Below are positions 38,084-46,685 of a stretch of 64,000 nt of DNA, piece by piece. The stretch lies in assembly GCF_016908595.1 (NCBI RefSeq), contig NZ_JAFBEC010000004.1:124001-188000 (forward strand), written 5' to 3'. How positions within the stretch are numbered: the stretch's first letter is position 1; each line of letters begins with the position of its first letter. Both the position numbers and the translations under genes were made by a program. The notes beneath the pieces are model-generated. The model searched no databases. It saw only the letters and a program-made list of their open reading frames with translations, and was not told where the DNA came from. Origin of the DNA: Geomicrobium sediminis. Lineage in GTDB: Bacteria > Bacillota > Bacilli > Bacillales > Marinococcaceae.

Positions 38084-38431
38084 ATGAGTCAAATGCGTGC
38101 ACAACGTGTCGGTGAACAAATCAAAAAAGAGTTAAGCGACATCTTAATGCGAGGCGTCAAAGACCCACGCGTACAATTTGTAACCGTAACAGGTGTAGAC
38201 GTAACGGGTGACTTACAACAAGCAACCGTTTATGTCACCGTATTAGGTTCAGATGAAGAGAAAAGCCAGGCGCTAGCCGCATTGAAAAAGGCGAAAGGGT
38301 TTGTTCGTTCTGAAATTGGCAAGCGGATTCAGCTACGTAAAACGCCTGAGCTTGACTTTGAATTTGATGAGTCGATTGCCTATGGTAATCGCATTGAAGA
38401 GCTATTGAAAGATATAGATAAAGGGGATTAG
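38084..38431 (+). CDS. rbfA: Ribosome-binding factor A
   Basis: RbfA is a KH-like 30S maturation factor needed for 16S 5'-end processing and cold adaptation. The 115-residue product starts [20 protein letters not shown] and has [20 protein letters not shown] and [24 protein letters not shown] provides the RBS. It lies 31 bases after ylxP and 7 before truB. Confidence 0.98.
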   Translation: MSQMRAQRVGEQIKKELSDILMRGVKDPRVQFVTVTGVDVTGDLQQATVYVTVLGSDEEKSQALAALKKAKGFVRSEIGKRIQLRKTPELDFEFDESIAYGNRIEELLKDIDKGD

Positions 38432-38438
38432 TACGCCT

Positions 38439-39350
38439 ATGCAAAGCGGAATATTACCTTTGTACAAGCCAGCAGGCCATACGTCACACGATATGGTCGT
38501 TAAAGCTCGGAAATGGCTACAAACAAAAGAAGTCGGTCACACAGGAACGCTTGATCCTGCTGTGACTGGCGTTTTGCTTCTATGCATTGGAAGAGCGACA
38601 AAGCTCGTTCCAATGTTAATGGAGCGCCCGAAAGCTTATGAAGGTATTGTGTCACTCGGAGCGACAACGACGACTGAAGATGCTGAAGGTGAGATTCTTG
38701 ACAAGGTCGAGCTTCACGAAACGCCAACAGAAGAAGCGGTCGATCACGTTTTGAAGCAATTCAACGGCGAGATTACACAAATCCCTCCGATGTATTCGGC
38801 TGTAAAAGTAAAAGGAAAGCGCTTATACGAATACGCACGAGAAGGTATTGAAGTTGAAAGGCCGAAACGTCAAGTGACGATTTACGATGCAAAGCGTACG
38901 GGAGAGATTAGCCTAAACGGAACATCTGCACACTTTCCAATCTCTGTAATGTGTTCAAAAGGTACGTACATACGAACGTTTGCAGTTGATGTCGGGCAGG
39001 CGCTTGGGTTTCCGGCACACTTGCATTCTTTAACACGGACGATGAGCGCCGGAGTTAAAGACTCTCAATGTGTAACGGCGGAGCAAATGGAGGCAGCTTC
39101 TCTTGAAGAGCGGATGTCTTATCTTCTACCCATCAGTGAAACGCTTCAACACCTTCCACATATGGAATTAAGTGACACGCTGTTTAACTTGGTGAAAAAC
39201 GGTGCGGTGCTTGATGAATCGGATGTATCGGTTCCGTTTGAGCAAAAGCTTGTGTTTACGTACCAAGGCACACTCGTTGCGATCTACGAGCATCATCCGA
39301 ACAAGCCTTCGAAGATTAAACCAAATGTAATGTTACGAAGACCTTCTTAA
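38439..39350 (+). CDS. truB: tRNA pseudouridine(55) synthase TruB
   Basis: Makes pseudouridine 55 in tRNA. The 303-residue product has motif I GILPLYKPAGHTSHDMVVKA, the catalytic Asp in GHTGTLDPAVTGVLLLCIG, and MYSAVKVKGKRLYEYAREG. The end carries a PUA-like region. The RBS AAAGGGGA is about 12 bases from the ATG, slightly long. Confidence 0.98.
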   Translation: MQSGILPLYKPAGHTSHDMVVKARKWLQTKEVGHTGTLDPAVTGVLLLCIGRATKLVPMLMERPKAYEGIVSLGATTTTEDAEGEILDKVELHETPTEEAVDHVLKQFNGEITQIPPMYSAVKVKGKRLYEYAREGIEVERPKRQVTIYDAKRTGEISLNGTSAHFPISVMCSKGTYIRTFAVDVGQALGFPAHLHSLTRTMSAGVKDSQCVTAEQMEAASLEERMSYLLPISETLQHLPHMELSDTLFNLVKNGAVLDESDVSVPFEQKLVFTYQGTLVAIYEHHPNKPSKIKPNVMLRRPS

Positions 39351-39368
39351 AAAGAAAGAGTGACGCGT

Positions 39369-40316
39369 ATGCAAATCCATTACCTAACAAAAGGGCGAAG
39401 TGAAGAAGAACGTAACGACAACCCTGCGGTTAGCGTTGCGCTTGGATATTTTGATGGTGTTCATCAAGGGCATCAACGAGTCATTCAAGAAGCGAAAACA
39501 AAAGCAAAAGAACGAGGCGTCGAAAGTGCGGTGCTTACGTTTCACCCTCATCCAAAAACGGTACTCGGAAACGACCCTGTCGATGTATACGATGAGATTA
39601 CGCCGCTTGATCAGAAAATCAAAGCGATCGAGTCAGTCGGTGTTGATCATGTGTTTGTCGTCACGTTTGACCGAGAACTTTCGAGTTTATCTCCTCAACA
39701 ATTTGTCGATACTTATCTTATTCCAATTCATGCTGTGCACGTTGTCGCGGGTTTTGATTATTCCTATGGCAAGTTCGGCAAAGGTTCTATGGAGACGATG
39801 CCAGAGCATAGCAAAGGACGCTTTACGACGTCTGTCGTAGAGAAATGGGAACAAGAAGGCGAGAAAGTAAGTTCGACTCGTATTCGCCAAGCGATTAAAG
39901 ACGGTCAGATGAGGCTTGCACAATCGTTACTGACGAGACCATATCAAATCGATGGGAAAGTTATACGCGGAGACCAACGTGGACGTGAACTCGGCTTTCC
40001 AACTGCGAACCTCTCATTAGACGTACCGTTCATTACGCCAAGTACTGGTGTTTACGTCGTAGATGCGATCGTTATGGGTCGTGTGTACCCTGCGCTATGC
40101 AATATTGGCTACCTGCCAACGTTCTTTGATGATCGTAAAGAAGTGAGTATTGAAGTGTACTTACTCGACTTTGACGGAGATCTGTATGAGGAGACGATGA
40201 TCGTCCAGTTTTATGAGAAACTTCGAGATGACGTGAAATTCTCATCAGCGGATGCTCTCGTTGCTCAAATGAAAGATGATGAAAAAAAAGCGTTAGAATA
40301 CTTTAAAATCAGCTGA
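39369..40316 (+). CDS. ribF: Bifunctional riboflavin kinase/FAD synthetase
   Basis: Makes FMN and FAD from riboflavin. The 315-residue product has the FAD synthetase domain first, with the nucleotidyltransferase motif ALGYFDGVHQGHQRVI and FDYSYGKFGKG, and the flavokinase domain at about 180-312 (GKVIRGDQRGRELGFPTANL). A GTG at 39360 is an alternative start; ATG at 39369 is taken by homology because the RBS is weak. It follows truB as in Bacillus (ribC). Confidence 0.97.
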   Translation: MQIHYLTKGRSEEERNDNPAVSVALGYFDGVHQGHQRVIQEAKTKAKERGVESAVLTFHPHPKTVLGNDPVDVYDEITPLDQKIKAIESVGVDHVFVVTFDRELSSLSPQQFVDTYLIPIHAVHVVAGFDYSYGKFGKGSMETMPEHSKGRFTTSVVEKWEQEGEKVSSTRIRQAIKDGQMRLAQSLLTRPYQIDGKVIRGDQRGRELGFPTANLSLDVPFITPSTGVYVVDAIVMGRVYPALCNIGYLPTFFDDRKEVSIEVYLLDFDGDLYEETMIVQFYEKLRDDVKFSSADALVAQMKDDEKKALEYFKIS

Positions 40317-40321
40317 ATCTC

Positions 40322-40350
40322 TTGCATTTTTGTTTGAAAACAGGTATTCT
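40322..40350 (+). promoter_or_regulatory. Promoter of rpsO
   Basis: TTGCAT (40322-40327), a 17-base spacer and TATTCT (40345-40350), starting six bases after the ribF stop. It would give a leader of about 100 bases. Confidence 0.65.
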
Positions 40351-40359
40351 ATCACATGT

Positions 40360-40460
40360 AGTCTGTCACTTAGATGAGACGACACACCTTATTCTTGGCA
40401 GGTACGCTCCACCGGCGATTTGCGAGGACTAAGGATATAGAAGAAAAGGAGGTGGAAAGG
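40360..40460 (+). promoter_or_regulatory. Likely S15-responsive leader of rpsO
   Basis: The leader has an outer stem CCTTA (40387-40391) with TAAGG (40430-40434) around an inner hairpin (40398-40403 with 40411-40416, one A-G mismatch, seven-base loop). It ends in a long AAAAGGAGGTGG site. S15 leaders of this general kind repress rpsO in Geobacillus and other bacteria; the match here is by position and shape only. Confidence 0.5.
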
Positions 40461-40730
40461 ATGGCACTAAGTCTAGAGCGTAAACAACAAATCGTTGAGG
40501 AGTTCAAAACTCACGATACGGACACTGGTTCACCAGAAGTTCAAATCGCTATCCTAACTGAGCAAATTAACGAGTTAAACGATCACTTACGTACACACAA
40601 GAAAGATCACCACTCACGTCGTGGTCTCTTGAAGATGGTTGGTAAGCGTCGTAACTTACTCACGTATTTGCGTAACAAAGATGTCACGCGTTACCGTGAG
40701 ATCATTCAAAAGCTAGGATTACGTCGTTAA
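40461..40730 (+). CDS. rpsO: 30S ribosomal protein S15
   Basis: Ribosomal protein S15, exactly the usual 89 residues. It has the classical signature with [40 protein letters not shown] and the basic end [11 protein letters not shown]. The open frame extends 29 codons upstream, but the ATG at 40461 is preceded by AAAAGGAGGTGG and matches the family. Own promoter, structured leader and terminator make it a separate unit before pnp. Confidence 0.99.
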   Translation: MALSLERKQQIVEEFKTHDTDTGSPEVQIAILTEQINELNDHLRTHKKDHHSRRGLLKMVGKRRNLLTYLRNKDVTRYREIIQKLGLRR

Positions 40731-40734
40731 CGAG

Positions 40735-40762
40735 AAAAGCGGGGATATTTCCCGCTTTTTTT
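40735..40762 (+). terminator. Rho-independent terminator after rpsO
   Basis: A 9-bp stem (AAAAGCGGG at 40735-40743 with CCCGCTTTT at 40751-40759), a seven-base loop, and a run of seven Ts overlapping the 3' arm. Confidence 0.9.
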
Positions 40763-40815
40763 AAAATCTATAAGATATGTAACTAAATTCGTTTTAAAGG
40801 AGGGAACCGTTTTTT

Positions 40816-42942
40816 ATGACAGGTGAACCCCAAACATTTTCACTCACCGTCGGTGGGCGTGAAATGTCATTTGAGATTGGTAAATTTGCAAAGCAAGCTA
40901 GTGGAGCAGTGCTCGTTCGCTACGGTGATAGCGCCGTTTTAACAGCAGCAACAGGCTCAAAAGAACCAAAAGACCTTCCATTTTTCCCACTAACGGTTAA
41001 TTATGAAGAGCGTCTGTACGCAGCAGGTAAGATTCCAGGAGGTTTCATTAAGCGTGAAGGCCGCCCATCTGAACATGCGGTGCTTACAAGTCGTTTGATT
41101 GACCGTCCGATTCGTCCCTTATTCCCAGATGGATTCCGTAATGATGTACAAGTTATTAACACCGTAATGAGTGCTGACCCAGATGCGTCATCTGAGATGG
41201 CTGCTATGATTGGTTCTTCACTTGCACTAGGAATTTCAGACATTCCGTTTGCAGGTCCAATTGCAGGTGTTCAAATTGGATTAATTGATGGTGAATTTGT
41301 CGTTAATCCAACACATGAACAGTCTAAAGAAAGCATTATGGATTTAACGGTTGCAGGAACGAAGGAAGGCATCAACATGGTTGAAGCCGGAGCTGACGAA
41401 GTGTCAGAAGAGAAAATGCTCGAAGCCATTCTTTTTGCACACGAAGAGATCAAAGCGATTATCGCTGTCCAAGAAGACATCATTGCCCAAGTCGGCAAAG
41501 AGAAAATGGACGTCGTTTTAGCAACGGTTAACCAAGATATTGAGGCACAAGTTCGTGCACTATCTGAAGGTAAACTTAAAGATGCTGTACTTGTTAAAGA
41601 GAAGCATGAACGAGAAGCAGCTCTTAAAGTCGTTGAAGCAGACATTCTTGAGCAATTTGAAGATGAAGAGATGCACGGAGATGTAAAAGAAATTTTACAT
41701 AAGCTAACGAAAGAAGAATTCAGAAGGCTGATCACGAAAGAAAAGATTCGACCAGACGGTCGTGGCCCAGAAGAAATTCGTCCGCTAGCTTCAGAAGTTC
41801 AACTTCTTCCGAGAACGCACGGTTCAGGTCTTTTCACGCGTGGACAAACACAAGCGATGAGCGTTTGTACGCTCGGTGCATTAGGTGAAGTTCAAATTAT
41901 TGATGGATTGGGACAAGAAGAATCGAAACGTTTCATGCATCATTACAACTTCCCGCAATTTAGTGTCGGAGAAACTGGACCGATTCGTGCGCCAGGTCGT
42001 CGTGAAATTGGACACGGAGCACTTGGAGAACGTGCATTAGAACGAGTGATTCCAGATGAGCAGTCGTTCCCATACACGATTCGCCTCGTATCTGAAGTGC
42101 TAGAGTCAAACGGTTCAACGTCTCAAGCAAGTATTTGTGCAAGTACCCTTGCGATGATGGATGCTGGTGTACCGATTAAAGCTCCAGTTGCAGGGATTGC
42201 AATGGGTCTTGTCAAAGAAGATGACTATGTAACCGTGCTCACTGACATTCAAGGAATGGAAGATGCACTTGGGGACATGGACTTTAAAGTTGCCGGTACG
42301 GGTGAAGGAATTACCGCTCTTCAGATGGACATGAAGATTTCAGGTATAAACCGAGATATTCTTGTTGAAGCATTAGAGCAAGCAAGAAAAGCAAGGTTAC
42401 ACATCTTAAACAGCATGCTTGATGTAATCAAAACGTCTCGTCCTGAACTATCTGCCTATGCGCCGAAGATTATGACGATGTCAATTAAACCTGACAAGAT
42501 TCGTGATGTGATTGGACCGAGTGGTAAAGTGATCAATCAAATCATCGAAGATACAGGTGTTAAGATTGACATTGAACAAGACGGTACAGTGTACATTTCT
42601 TCTACAAATGCTACTGAAAACGAAGCTGCGAAACGTCTTATTGAAGACATCGTTCGTGAAGTTGAAGTTGGAGAGATTTACAACGGTAAAGTTAAACGCA
42701 TCGAGAAATTTGGCGCGTTTGTTGAGCTATTTAAAGGCAAAGATGGTCTCGTTCATATTTCACAGCTTGCAAAAGAGCGTGTGAATAAAGTCGAAGACAT
42801 CGTCAAAATTGGGGATCGACTTGAAGTGAAAGTTACGGAGATTGATAACCAAGGCCGTGTAAACCTTTCTCATAAAGTTCTTCTGAAAGATGAAGAAAAA
42901 GAAGAAACAAAAGAGAAGCCGGTTGAAAACAAAAGCGAATAA
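40816..42942 (+). CDS. pnp: Polyribonucleotide nucleotidyltransferase (PNPase)
   Basis: 3'-5' phosphorolytic exoribonuclease of the degradosome-like network. The 708-residue product has two RNase PH domains (the first with [12 protein letters not shown]; the second with [20 protein letters not shown]), a linker alpha domain, then KH ([20 protein letters not shown]) and S1 ([20 protein letters not shown]) domains and a charged tail. AAGGAGGG lies 11 bases before the ATG. A terminator follows. Confidence 0.99.
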   Translation: MTGEPQTFSLTVGGREMSFEIGKFAKQASGAVLVRYGDSAVLTAATGSKEPKDLPFFPLTVNYEERLYAAGKIPGGFIKREGRPSEHAVLTSRLIDRPIRPLFPDGFRNDVQVINTVMSADPDASSEMAAMIGSSLALGISDIPFAGPIAGVQIGLIDGEFVVNPTHEQSKESIMDLTVAGTKEGINMVEAGADEVSEEKMLEAILFAHEEIKAIIAVQEDIIAQVGKEKMDVVLATVNQDIEAQVRALSEGKLKDAVLVKEKHEREAALKVVEADILEQFEDEEMHGDVKEILHKLTKEEFRRLITKEKIRPDGRGPEEIRPLASEVQLLPRTHGSGLFTRGQTQAMSVCTLGALGEVQIIDGLGQEESKRFMHHYNFPQFSVGETGPIRAPGRREIGHGALGERALERVIPDEQSFPYTIRLVSEVLESNGSTSQASICASTLAMMDAGVPIKAPVAGIAMGLVKEDDYVTVLTDIQGMEDALGDMDFKVAGTGEGITALQMDMKISGINRDILVEALEQARKARLHILNSMLDVIKTSRPELSAYAPKIMTMSIKPDKIRDVIGPSGKVINQIIEDTGVKIDIEQDGTVYISSTNATENEAAKRLIEDIVREVEVGEIYNGKVKRIEKFGAFVELFKGKDGLVHISQLAKERVNKVEDIVKIGDRLEVKVTEIDNQGRVNLSHKVLLKDEEKEETKEKPVENKSE

Positions 42943-42945
42943 CTG

Positions 42946-42974
42946 AAAAACTTGGTCCACTACCAAGTTTTTTT
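42946..42974 (+). terminator. Rho-independent terminator after pnp
   Basis: An 11-bp stem (AAAAACTTGGT at 42946-42956, ACCAAGTTTTT at 42962-42972), a five-base loop, and seven Ts. Confidence 0.9.
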
Positions 42975-43072
42975 ATTTTCCTTGCGCGAATGAGCGCATA
43001 CATAAGAACGATTAATTCCAGTCATTCTCGAAGCCCTTGTGCATAAAATAAGGACAAGGGAGGAATGCACGG

Positions 43073-44116
43073 ATGAAACGTATACGATTTATTCAATTTA
43101 TCGTCGGAATAACGGTCATATTTATAGGCTTTACCGCATTTCAAATTCCTCATTTTACTGATGAAACGGTAGATACGTGGAATGAAGAAGTGGAAACGAT
43201 GACAACGACAGAAACGAATGAAGAGATCATAGAAAAGATAAAAAGGGCGAAAGCCGAATTCGATGAATTGCCAATTGATGCGGTGATTGATCCGGTCTGG
43301 AAAGGCATACCAGGTTATAACGGTCGAGTGGTGGACGTTGAAGCATCGCTCAAAAACATGGAAGATGAAGAGCGGTACGTTGAAGAGTTACTCGTATTTG
43401 ACGAAGTCGCCCCGGAAATTGGTATGGCTGATCTTGATGTGACACCATTTTATAAAGCGAACCCGAACAAGCCTCAAGTTGCCTTTTTAATTAATGTGGC
43501 GTGGGGAAATGAGCATCTTCCAGAAATCATAAACAAGTTAAACGAACACGATGTAAAAGCAACGTTTTTCCTTGATGGATCTTGGACAAAAAGTCAACCG
43601 CGTTTGGCTCGTATGATTCAAGAAGAAGGTCACGAAATCGGCAATCACGCGTACAACCATCCAGACATGGCAACGTTATCTGAAGAAGAAATCAAAGATC
43701 AGTTAGAGCGAACGAACAACATCATTGAAGCGACATTGGACGTTACACCAACGTGGTTTACCCCTCCGTCTGGAAGTTTTAATGATAAAGTTGTCGAAAT
43801 TGCTAGTGATATGGGAATGTATACCGTATTATGGACAGTAGACACCATTGATTGGCAAAATCCATCAACCGATACGATGGTGGAGCGAGTCGTCACAAAC
43901 ATCCATCCGGGTGCAACGGTGCTCATGCATCCGACAAAACCGACTGCTGAGGGAATTGACGAGATGATCGTTCAAATTCGCGAACAAGGATTAGAGATTG
44001 CACCGGTTTCCTCCGTCATGAGCGAGCAAAGAGCAACAGGACCACAGATTGAAAGTGTTGAGGAGGGAGAGCATTGGTTCAATGCAAAACATTACCGAAC
44101 GGCGTTCGAATCGTAA
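43073..44116 (+). CDS. ylxY: YlxY-type polysaccharide deacetylase homologue
   Basis: Secreted or membrane-anchored NodB-fold protein of 347 residues with an N-terminal hydrophobic anchor (about 5-24). The NodB domain spans about 135-320. Motif 2 HEIGNHAYNHPD keeps both metal His, and motifs 3 (WFTPPSGSFND), 4 (VDTIDWQNP) and 5 (LMHPTKPT) are recognisable. Motif 1, normally TFDDG with catalytic and metal Asp, reads LINVAWGNE, so normal deacetylase activity is doubtful; I recall the same change in B. subtilis YlxY. SD AAGGGAGGA. The mlpA start lies inside its 3' end. A sporulation-linked role is possible. Confidence 0.85.
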   Translation: MKRIRFIQFIVGITVIFIGFTAFQIPHFTDETVDTWNEEVETMTTTETNEEIIEKIKRAKAEFDELPIDAVIDPVWKGIPGYNGRVVDVEASLKNMEDEERYVEELLVFDEVAPEIGMADLDVTPFYKANPNKPQVAFLINVAWGNEHLPEIINKLNEHDVKATFFLDGSWTKSQPRLARMIQEEGHEIGNHAYNHPDMATLSEEEIKDQLERTNNIIEATLDVTPTWFTPPSGSFNDKVVEIASDMGMYTVLWTVDTIDWQNPSTDTMVERVVTNIHPGATVLMHPTKPTAEGIDEMIVQIREQGLEIAPVSSVMSEQRATGPQIESVEEGEHWFNAKHYRTAFES

Positions 44117-45309
44117 CAGAGGAAATGGCACACGTCCATTCGACTTCAATCGGTATATGGATAAATGCCGGTTCTAGAAATGAGACAGCAAAAGAAAACG
44201 GAATCGCCCATTTCATTGAGCATATGCTCTTTAAAGGGACAGACACGATGAATGCACAAGACATCGCCGTTCGCTTTGATCGGTTCGGCGGGCATGTGAA
44301 TGCGTTTACATCGAAAGAGTATACGTGCTTTTATACGAAAGTATTAGAGCGTCATGCTGAGGAAGCGGTGCGCCTTTTAACAGACATGTTTTTTCGCTCG
44401 GCATTTTTAGAAGAAGAGATTGAGCGAGAACGCCAAGTCATTATTGAAGAAATTCGCATGGTTGAAGACACCGCTGATGACGTTGTCCATGACCTTCTAG
44501 ACGTTGCAGCATTTGGTGATCATTCAATCGGACGACCGATTCTCGGTACTGAAGCTTCCATCAACTCATTTACGAGGGAAGATTTACTCAATTTTATGGA
44601 GCGGGAATATCGACCAGAGAACATCGTCATTTCAATCGCCGGTCGAATCAATGAGCAGCTATTAGCGGTCATTGAAGAAGCCTTTTTTCACCATAAGAGA
44701 GGTGAGCGTAAGACGTGCGATTCTGCGCCGACTTTGATTCAACCTAAACACCTTATTCGCAAAAAAGCTGTTGAGCAAGCGCATTTATGCTTAGGGTTCC
44801 AAGGGGTTCCTTTAGTAGAAGACAACATTTATGCAAGTGTACTCTACAACCATTTGCTCGGCGGTGGCATGAGTAGTCGATTGTTTCAAGAAATCCGTGA
44901 ACAAAAAGCGCTCGCCTATTCCGTTTATTCGTATCATACGTCGTACCAAGACACGGGTCTTCTAACTGTGTATGCGGGAACAGCAACTCATCGTTTAGAT
45001 GAATCTTATCATGCTATTATTGATACCGTTAAAAAATTCGCTGTGACCGATGAGATTACTGCAACCGATGTAGAAGATGCAAAAGCACACGTATTAGGAA
45101 GTACAGTTTTAAGTCTTGAAAGCCCGAGTAGTCGTATGAATCGAAATGGTCGCAATGAACTTGCGATTGGTAGTCACCAAACGCTTGATGAATTGTCTGA
45201 CCGGATTGAAAGTGTAACACACAATCAGGTGAAATTATTTGCGGAGTCGGTGTACAACAGTCCGATTGCCCTTTCTCTTATTAGTCAAGAAGGAAAAGCA
45301 CCGAGTTAA
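44074..45309 (+). CDS. mlpA: M16 zinc peptidase MlpA (YmxG)
   Basis: Processing-peptidase-like metalloprotease of 411 residues. The inverted zinc motif HFIEHMLFKG (HxxEH) and the distal Glu (IIEEIRMVED) are intact, with the usual second M16 domain (EQAHLCLGFQGVPLVEDN, GGGMSSRLFQEIREQKALAY). The start is a TTG at 44074, five bases after GAGGAGGGA; VQCKTLPNGVRIVTE fits the family N-terminus. It overlaps the preceding gene by 43 bases in another frame. The B. subtilis homologue has been linked to protease-gene regulation. Confidence 0.92.
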   Translation: MVQCKTLPNGVRIVTEEMAHVHSTSIGIWINAGSRNETAKENGIAHFIEHMLFKGTDTMNAQDIAVRFDRFGGHVNAFTSKEYTCFYTKVLERHAEEAVRLLTDMFFRSAFLEEEIERERQVIIEEIRMVEDTADDVVHDLLDVAAFGDHSIGRPILGTEASINSFTREDLLNFMEREYRPENIVISIAGRINEQLLAVIEEAFFHHKRGERKTCDSAPTLIQPKHLIRKKAVEQAHLCLGFQGVPLVEDNIYASVLYNHLLGGGMSSRLFQEIREQKALAYSVYSYHTSYQDTGLLTVYAGTATHRLDESYHAIIDTVKKFAVTDEITATDVEDAKAHVLGSTVLSLESPSSRMNRNGRNELAIGSHQTLDELSDRIESVTHNQVKLFAESVYNSPIALSLISQEGKAPS

Positions 45310-45315
45310 CGTTCT

Positions 45316-45360
45316 GAACGCCTCCTCTTTTTCATAACCTATATGGAAGAGGAGGCGTTC
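45316..45360 (+). promoter_or_regulatory. 14-bp hairpin enclosing the ymxH Shine-Dalgarno
   Basis: GAACGCCTCCTCTT (45316-45329) and AAGAGGAGGCGTTC (45347-45360) are perfectly complementary around a 17-base loop. The 3' arm contains the AGGAGG used by ymxH (GTG at 45363), so the RBS is buried when folded. The sequence after the stem (TTGTGAG) has no U-run, so it is at best a poor terminator for mlpA. Confidence 0.7.
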
Positions 45361-45362
45361 TT

Positions 45363-45599
45363 GTGAGACTTAGTGAAATGAGTGCAAAGGAAATCGTCGA
45401 CTATGAACAAGGTGAACGTCTCGGTGTCCCGGGACGCCTAGATGCGAGGATTGATGAGACGACAGGTGAAATTCACGCGTTTTTGTTTCCGACAAATCGC
45501 TGGACACCATTTCGACGATCTGAAGACATGCTAGAAATCCACTGGCGGCACATCCATACAATCGGAGAAGACATGATTATCGTCGATCGATCTAAATAA
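45363..45599 (+). CDS. ymxH: YlmC/YmxH-family sporulation protein
   Basis: A 78-residue PRC-barrel-like protein with the family start MRLSEMSAKEIVDYEQGERL and beta-rich remainder (ARIDETTGEIHAFLF). The YlmC/YmxH family is annotated as sporulation-related, but its biochemical role is unknown. The GTG start has a perfect SD seven bases upstream, which is locked in a 14-bp hairpin. The position after mlpA is conserved with B. subtilis. Confidence 0.87.
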   Translation: MRLSEMSAKEIVDYEQGERLGVPGRLDARIDETTGEIHAFLFPTNRWTPFRRSEDMLEIHWRHIHTIGEDMIIVDRSK

Positions 45600-45604
45600 A
45601 ACAT

Positions 45605-45640
45605 AAGCTGCTTGGGTGAAAACGCCCAAGCAGCTTTTTT
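45605..45640 (+). terminator. Rho-independent terminator after ymxH
   Basis: A 14-bp stem (45605-45618 with 45623-45636, one G-U pair) with an AAAA loop and six Ts. It ends two bases before the palindromic repeat array. Confidence 0.92.
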
Positions 45641-45642
45641 GT

Positions 45643-45733
45643 GGGGACAGTCCCCCGGCATAGTAACGTATTACCGTAATGGGGGACAGTCCCCCACAAG
45701 AGTGCAGCATTAACGCATTAGGGGACAGTCCCC
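45643..45733. repeat. Three GGGGACAGTCCCC palindromes at 39-bp period
   Basis: The odd palindrome GGGGACAGTCCCC occurs at 45643-45655, 45682-45694 and 45721-45733, exactly 39 bases apart. The middle copy extends to GGGGGACAGTCCCCC. The two 26-base spacers are related (14 of 26 positions identical when laid side by side), so the unit is a degenerate 39-bp tandem repeat. From memory, this palindrome recurs between genes in many bacteria and resembles REP-type elements mobilised by RAYT transposases; no transposase is encoded here. Confidence 0.8.
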
Positions 45734-45754
45734 AGTCATTTCGTAACTATGGTC

Positions 45755-45782
45755 ACCGATTTGTCTGGACGCTCATAATCTA
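45755..45782 (+). promoter_or_regulatory. Sigma-K-type promoter of dpaAB
   Basis: AC (45755-45756), a 17-base spacer, then CATAATCTA (45774-45782) matches the mother-cell sigma-K pattern AC-N16/17-CATAnnnTA. B. subtilis spoVF (dpaAB) is sigma-K dependent. It starts 22 bases after the last palindrome of the repeat array. Confidence 0.7.
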
Positions 45783-45818
45783 AACATGTGTGGAATTAGT
45801 AAAGGGGGGAAGGTGTTC

Positions 45819-46685
45819 ATGCTGCATGTTGCCATACTCGGTGGAGATCGTCGCTTTCTTGCCTTAATTGGGACGCTTTCTGCCTATGTTGATACGTTGT
45901 ATACAGTTGGGTTTGATGAATCAGCTGACAATGTAAACGTCGTACGAAGCAGCTTGGAAAACATCCCTTTTGAACAATTGTCTGCGGTCATTGTTCCGGT
46001 TCAAGGAATAGGAGACGACGGTTCAATTGATGTTTTAAATGGCCGAAGCGAACAATTATCAACTACTCATGTTGAACGTACAAATAAAGATTGCATCTGG
46101 ATTACTGGAGTTCGAACGGATTTTTTACAAAAGATTAAAGATCGGAAAGTGATGAGCTTTCTCGATCGTGAAGACGTCGCGATTTTAAACTCCATTCCTA
46201 CCGCTGAAGGTTGTCTTCAATTAGCGATTGAAAAGACAGATCACACCATTCACGGATCACAAGTCTGTGTATTTGGATACGGAAGATGTGGGCAAACGAT
46301 TGCAGACGTTTTTAAAGGTGTTGGCGCGAACGTGACCGTTACGACAATGGTTGAGAAAGAAGAGGCTCGAGCGGTTCAAAGGGGTTTTCAAACGTTATTG
46401 TTTGCTGAATTTGAACAATCACTAGCTTCATTTGACATTGTAATTAATACGATTCCGGCGCATGTGTTTACACCTAACGTATTGCAACAACTAAAGCCGT
46501 CAGCGTTTTTACTAGATATTAGTAGCAAGCCAGGAGCGTTTTTAAAAGAAGATGTAACCTCCTTGTCCAATATCGTCATGAACGTACCGGGTTTACCAGG
46601 GAGAGTTGCCCCACGAACAGCAGGAGAAATTCTCGGTGAAGCGACGAGGAAGATCTTAGAAAAGGAGTTTCGGCATGGATCTTAA
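45819..46685 (+). CDS. dpaA: Dipicolinate synthase subunit A
   Basis: SpoVFA/DpaA, with DpaB, converts the dihydrodipicolinate-pathway intermediate to dipicolinic acid in the sporulating mother cell. The 288-residue product starts MLHVAILGGDRRFLALIGTL and has a nucleotide-binding glycine motif (VCVFGYGRCGQTIADVFKG) and the end LPGRVAPRTAGEILGEAT typical of the family. The frame opens at an ATG at 45786, which has no RBS and lies at the transcription start; the ATG at 45819, five bases after GGGGGGAAGG, is used. It overlaps dpaB. Confidence 0.95.
   Translation: MLHVAILGGDRRFLALIGTLSAYVDTLYTVGFDESADNVNVVRSSLENIPFEQLSAVIVPVQGIGDDGSIDVLNGRSEQLSTTHVERTNKDCIWITGVRTDFLQKIKDRKVMSFLDREDVAILNSIPTAEGCLQLAIEKTDHTIHGSQVCVFGYGRCGQTIADVFKGVGANVTVTTMVEKEEARAVQRGFQTLLFAEFEQSLASFDIVINTIPAHVFTPNVLQQLKPSAFLLDISSKPGAFLKEDVTSLSNIVMNVPGLPGRVAPRTAGEILGEATRKILEKEFRHGS

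Noticed and set aside
40374-40460. N-terminal extension of S15 from 40374
   Set aside because: Non-homologous, lies in the structured leader, and S15 is universally 89 residues from the ATG at 40461.
42997-43004. Sigma-E-like -10 (CATACATA) upstream of the ylxY homologue
   Set aside because: No matching -35 element about 14 bases upstream; a single octamer is not enough evidence.
44074-44116. Frameshift or fusion between the deacetylase homologue and mlpA
   Set aside because: Both proteins have complete family termini. The 43-base overlap in different frames, with an SD inside the first gene, is a normal coupled arrangement.
45333-45341. Sigma-K-like -10 (CATAACCTA) in the loop of the ymxH hairpin
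   Set aside because: No AC at 16-17 bases upstream, so the promoter pattern is incomplete.
45643-45733. Possible CRISPR array (three repeats, 26-base spacers)
   Set aside because: Repeats are 13-bp full palindromes, spacers are related to each other, there are only three units, and no cas genes are near. It is a degenerate tandem or REP-like repeat.
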